NCBI GenBank assembly: GCA_016887505.1
Contig: CP069393.1
Span: forward strand, 744,001-808,000
From: Clostridia bacterium
Lineage (GTDB): Bacteria > Bacillota > TC1 > UBA5767
Length of the DNA: 64,000 nt
Direction of reading: 5' to 3'
Shown piece by piece: positions 63,181-64,000 of this stretch. The notes beneath the pieces are model-generated. The model did no database searches. It saw only the letters and a program-made list of their open reading frames with translations, and was not told the DNA's origin. Each line of letters starts with the position of its first letter. The first letter of the stretch is position 1. A program made the position numbers and the translations under genes.

Positions 63181-64000
63181 TGACATTATCCTTATTTACT
63201 ATAGCTAGTGGACAATAAACAGGATCTGTAATCTCTTGACCTTGAGATATTTTTAAAGCCAAAAGCAATCCAGCTCTAGTATAAACTGCCGGGGAATAAG
63301 TAATAGAGCCATCAAGTCTGCCAGAAATAATCGATTCTTGGGCTTCTCCAGTAAAATCTACACCGTATACAACTACTTGATCGTTTAATCCAGCCGCTTC
63401 TAAAGCCTCTACTGCAGCCAACGCCATTACATCATTACAAGCAAATATACCCTTAATATCAGGATGAGCTTGAATAAGGGCTGTCGTGATTTCATATGCC
63501 TTATTGCGATCCCAATCTCCCGGCTGTATGCTCACAAGATCTATTCCATCCGTATTTTCAAATACCTCTTTTGCACCATTCGTACGGCCCTCGCTTTGTC
63601 CTGCTCCGGCTAGTCCTTGAATTATAGCTACCTTACCACCATCAGGTAAATAGTTAAGCATATCGTTAGCAACCATTTCGCCTTGATTTTCAAAGTCTAC
63701 CGTAATAATACCGTCGAGATGTCCATCTTGTTCTCCTAGGGCTTCTTTATTTACTCCAGGTCCTAAGTTTATAACCGGAATATTAGCCTGGTTTGCTCGA
63801 ATTATTCCCGGAATCAGGTTATTTCCATCTATGGGGGAAAAAATTATGGAATCATAATCTTTAACCGCCATACCATCTAAAGTTTCTAATTGAGAAACAG
63901 TATCTCCTTCCGTCGGTGCTGATAAAACCTCAACATTGATTCCTAACTCTTCACCTGCTTTTTCATATTTTTCCTTCATGTTAGCCCAAAATGGATTCGT
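63158..64000 (-). CDS. Sugar-type ABC transporter substrate-binding protein, 5' end cut by the window
   Basis: The frame is open to the right edge (TNPFWANMKEKYEKAGEE...), so the signal peptide and first residues are missing; about 280 residues are visible. Periplasmic-binding-protein type 1 fold like RbsB: SIIFSPIDGNNLIPGIIRANQANIPVI, GKVAIIQGLAGAGQSEGRTNGAKEVF, HPDIKGIFACNDVMALAAVEAL and GSITYSPAVYTRAGLLLAL. Permease and ATPase genes are probably outside the window. It overlaps the PsuG-like gene by 23 bases. Confidence 0.9.
   Translation of the reverse strand, partial: TNPFWANMKEKYEKAGEELGINVEVLSAPTEGDTVSQLETLDGMAVKDYDSIIFSPIDGNNLIPGIIRANQANIPVINLGPGVNKEALGEQDGHLDGIITVDFENQGEMVANDMLNYLPDGGKVAIIQGLAGAGQSEGRTNGAKEVFENTDGIDLVSIQPGDWDRNKAYEITTALIQAHPDIKGIFACNDVMALAAVEALEAAGLNDQVVVYGVDFTGEAQESIISGRLDGSITYSPAVYTRAGLLLALKISQGQEITDPVYCPLAIVNKDNVNEFNGWE

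Noticed and set aside
1-64000. CRISPR arrays, tRNA or rRNA genes, insertion sequences, prophage genes
   Set aside because: No regularly spaced repeats, cloverleaf-like segments, transposase or integrase frames were found by reading through the window.

Overview
The window looks like a chromosomal segment of an anaerobic, low- to mid-GC Firmicute, most likely a Clostridia member. The signs are strong AGGAGG ribosome binding sites, RemA and RqcH homologues, the yicC-remA-gmk-rpoZ-coaBC order, a ferredoxin-driven Rnf complex and a ferredoxin-dependent 2-oxoacid oxidoreductase. The species cannot be named from sequence alone. No rRNA, tRNA, CRISPR array, insertion sequence or phage gene was seen.

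Layout. 1-3.6 kb: a copper-type P-type ATPase (cut by the left edge) divergent from ychF. 3.8-10.7 kb: an rnfCDGEAB operon continuing into apbE, a NusG-II-domain protein and a Gx transporter. 10.7-12.5 kb: a stalk-domain/glucosaminidase-like exported protein and a PurM-like protein. 12.6-17.1 kb: the housekeeping operon yicC-remA-gmk-rpoZ-coaBC-metK. 17.2-19.2 kb: dapF-dapL. 19.3-21.6 kb: rqcH and a small membrane-anchored protein. 21.7-24.5 kb: an orange-protein-like cluster with two MinD/ferredoxin ATPases, a NifX-like protein and a DUF134-NifX fusion regulator behind two palindromes. 24.6-28.2 kb: a three-subunit xanthine-dehydrogenase-family molybdoenzyme. 28.3-29.3 kb: azlCD. 29.5-36.2 kb: tdk, nadCBA, panDCB and a HAD phosphatase.

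36.4-37.8 kb is a decayed or mis-sequenced DUF2975/HTH/membrane-protein cassette with several frameshifts. 38.0-46.4 kb is a polyol-type PTS operon with its own EI and HPr, IIA, IICB, a PRD regulator, a SorE-like dehydrogenase and a 1-phosphofructokinase. 46.8-50.8 kb is an operon joining an unusual metallo-beta-lactamase/DUF1566 lipoprotein to a response regulator and histidine kinase. 51.1-52.8 kb holds an ATP-grasp protein and a small lipoprotein. 53.2-61.8 kb is a GntR-linked 2-oxoacid module: sodium-solute symporter, ADP-forming acyl-CoA synthetase, four-subunit VOR-type oxidoreductase and an MFS transporter. The right edge holds a divergent pseudouridine-phosphate-glycosidase-like protein and a sugar-type ABC binding protein cut by the window end.

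How it fits together (inference): 2-oxoacids are imported and oxidised by the VOR complex, giving reduced ferredoxin and acyl-CoA. The acyl-CoA synthetase makes ATP from the acyl-CoA, and Rnf turns the ferredoxin into an ion gradient and NADH. ApbE would attach FMN to RnfG and RnfD. The pan and nad genes supply CoA and NAD precursors from aspartate, and coaBC continues CoA synthesis.
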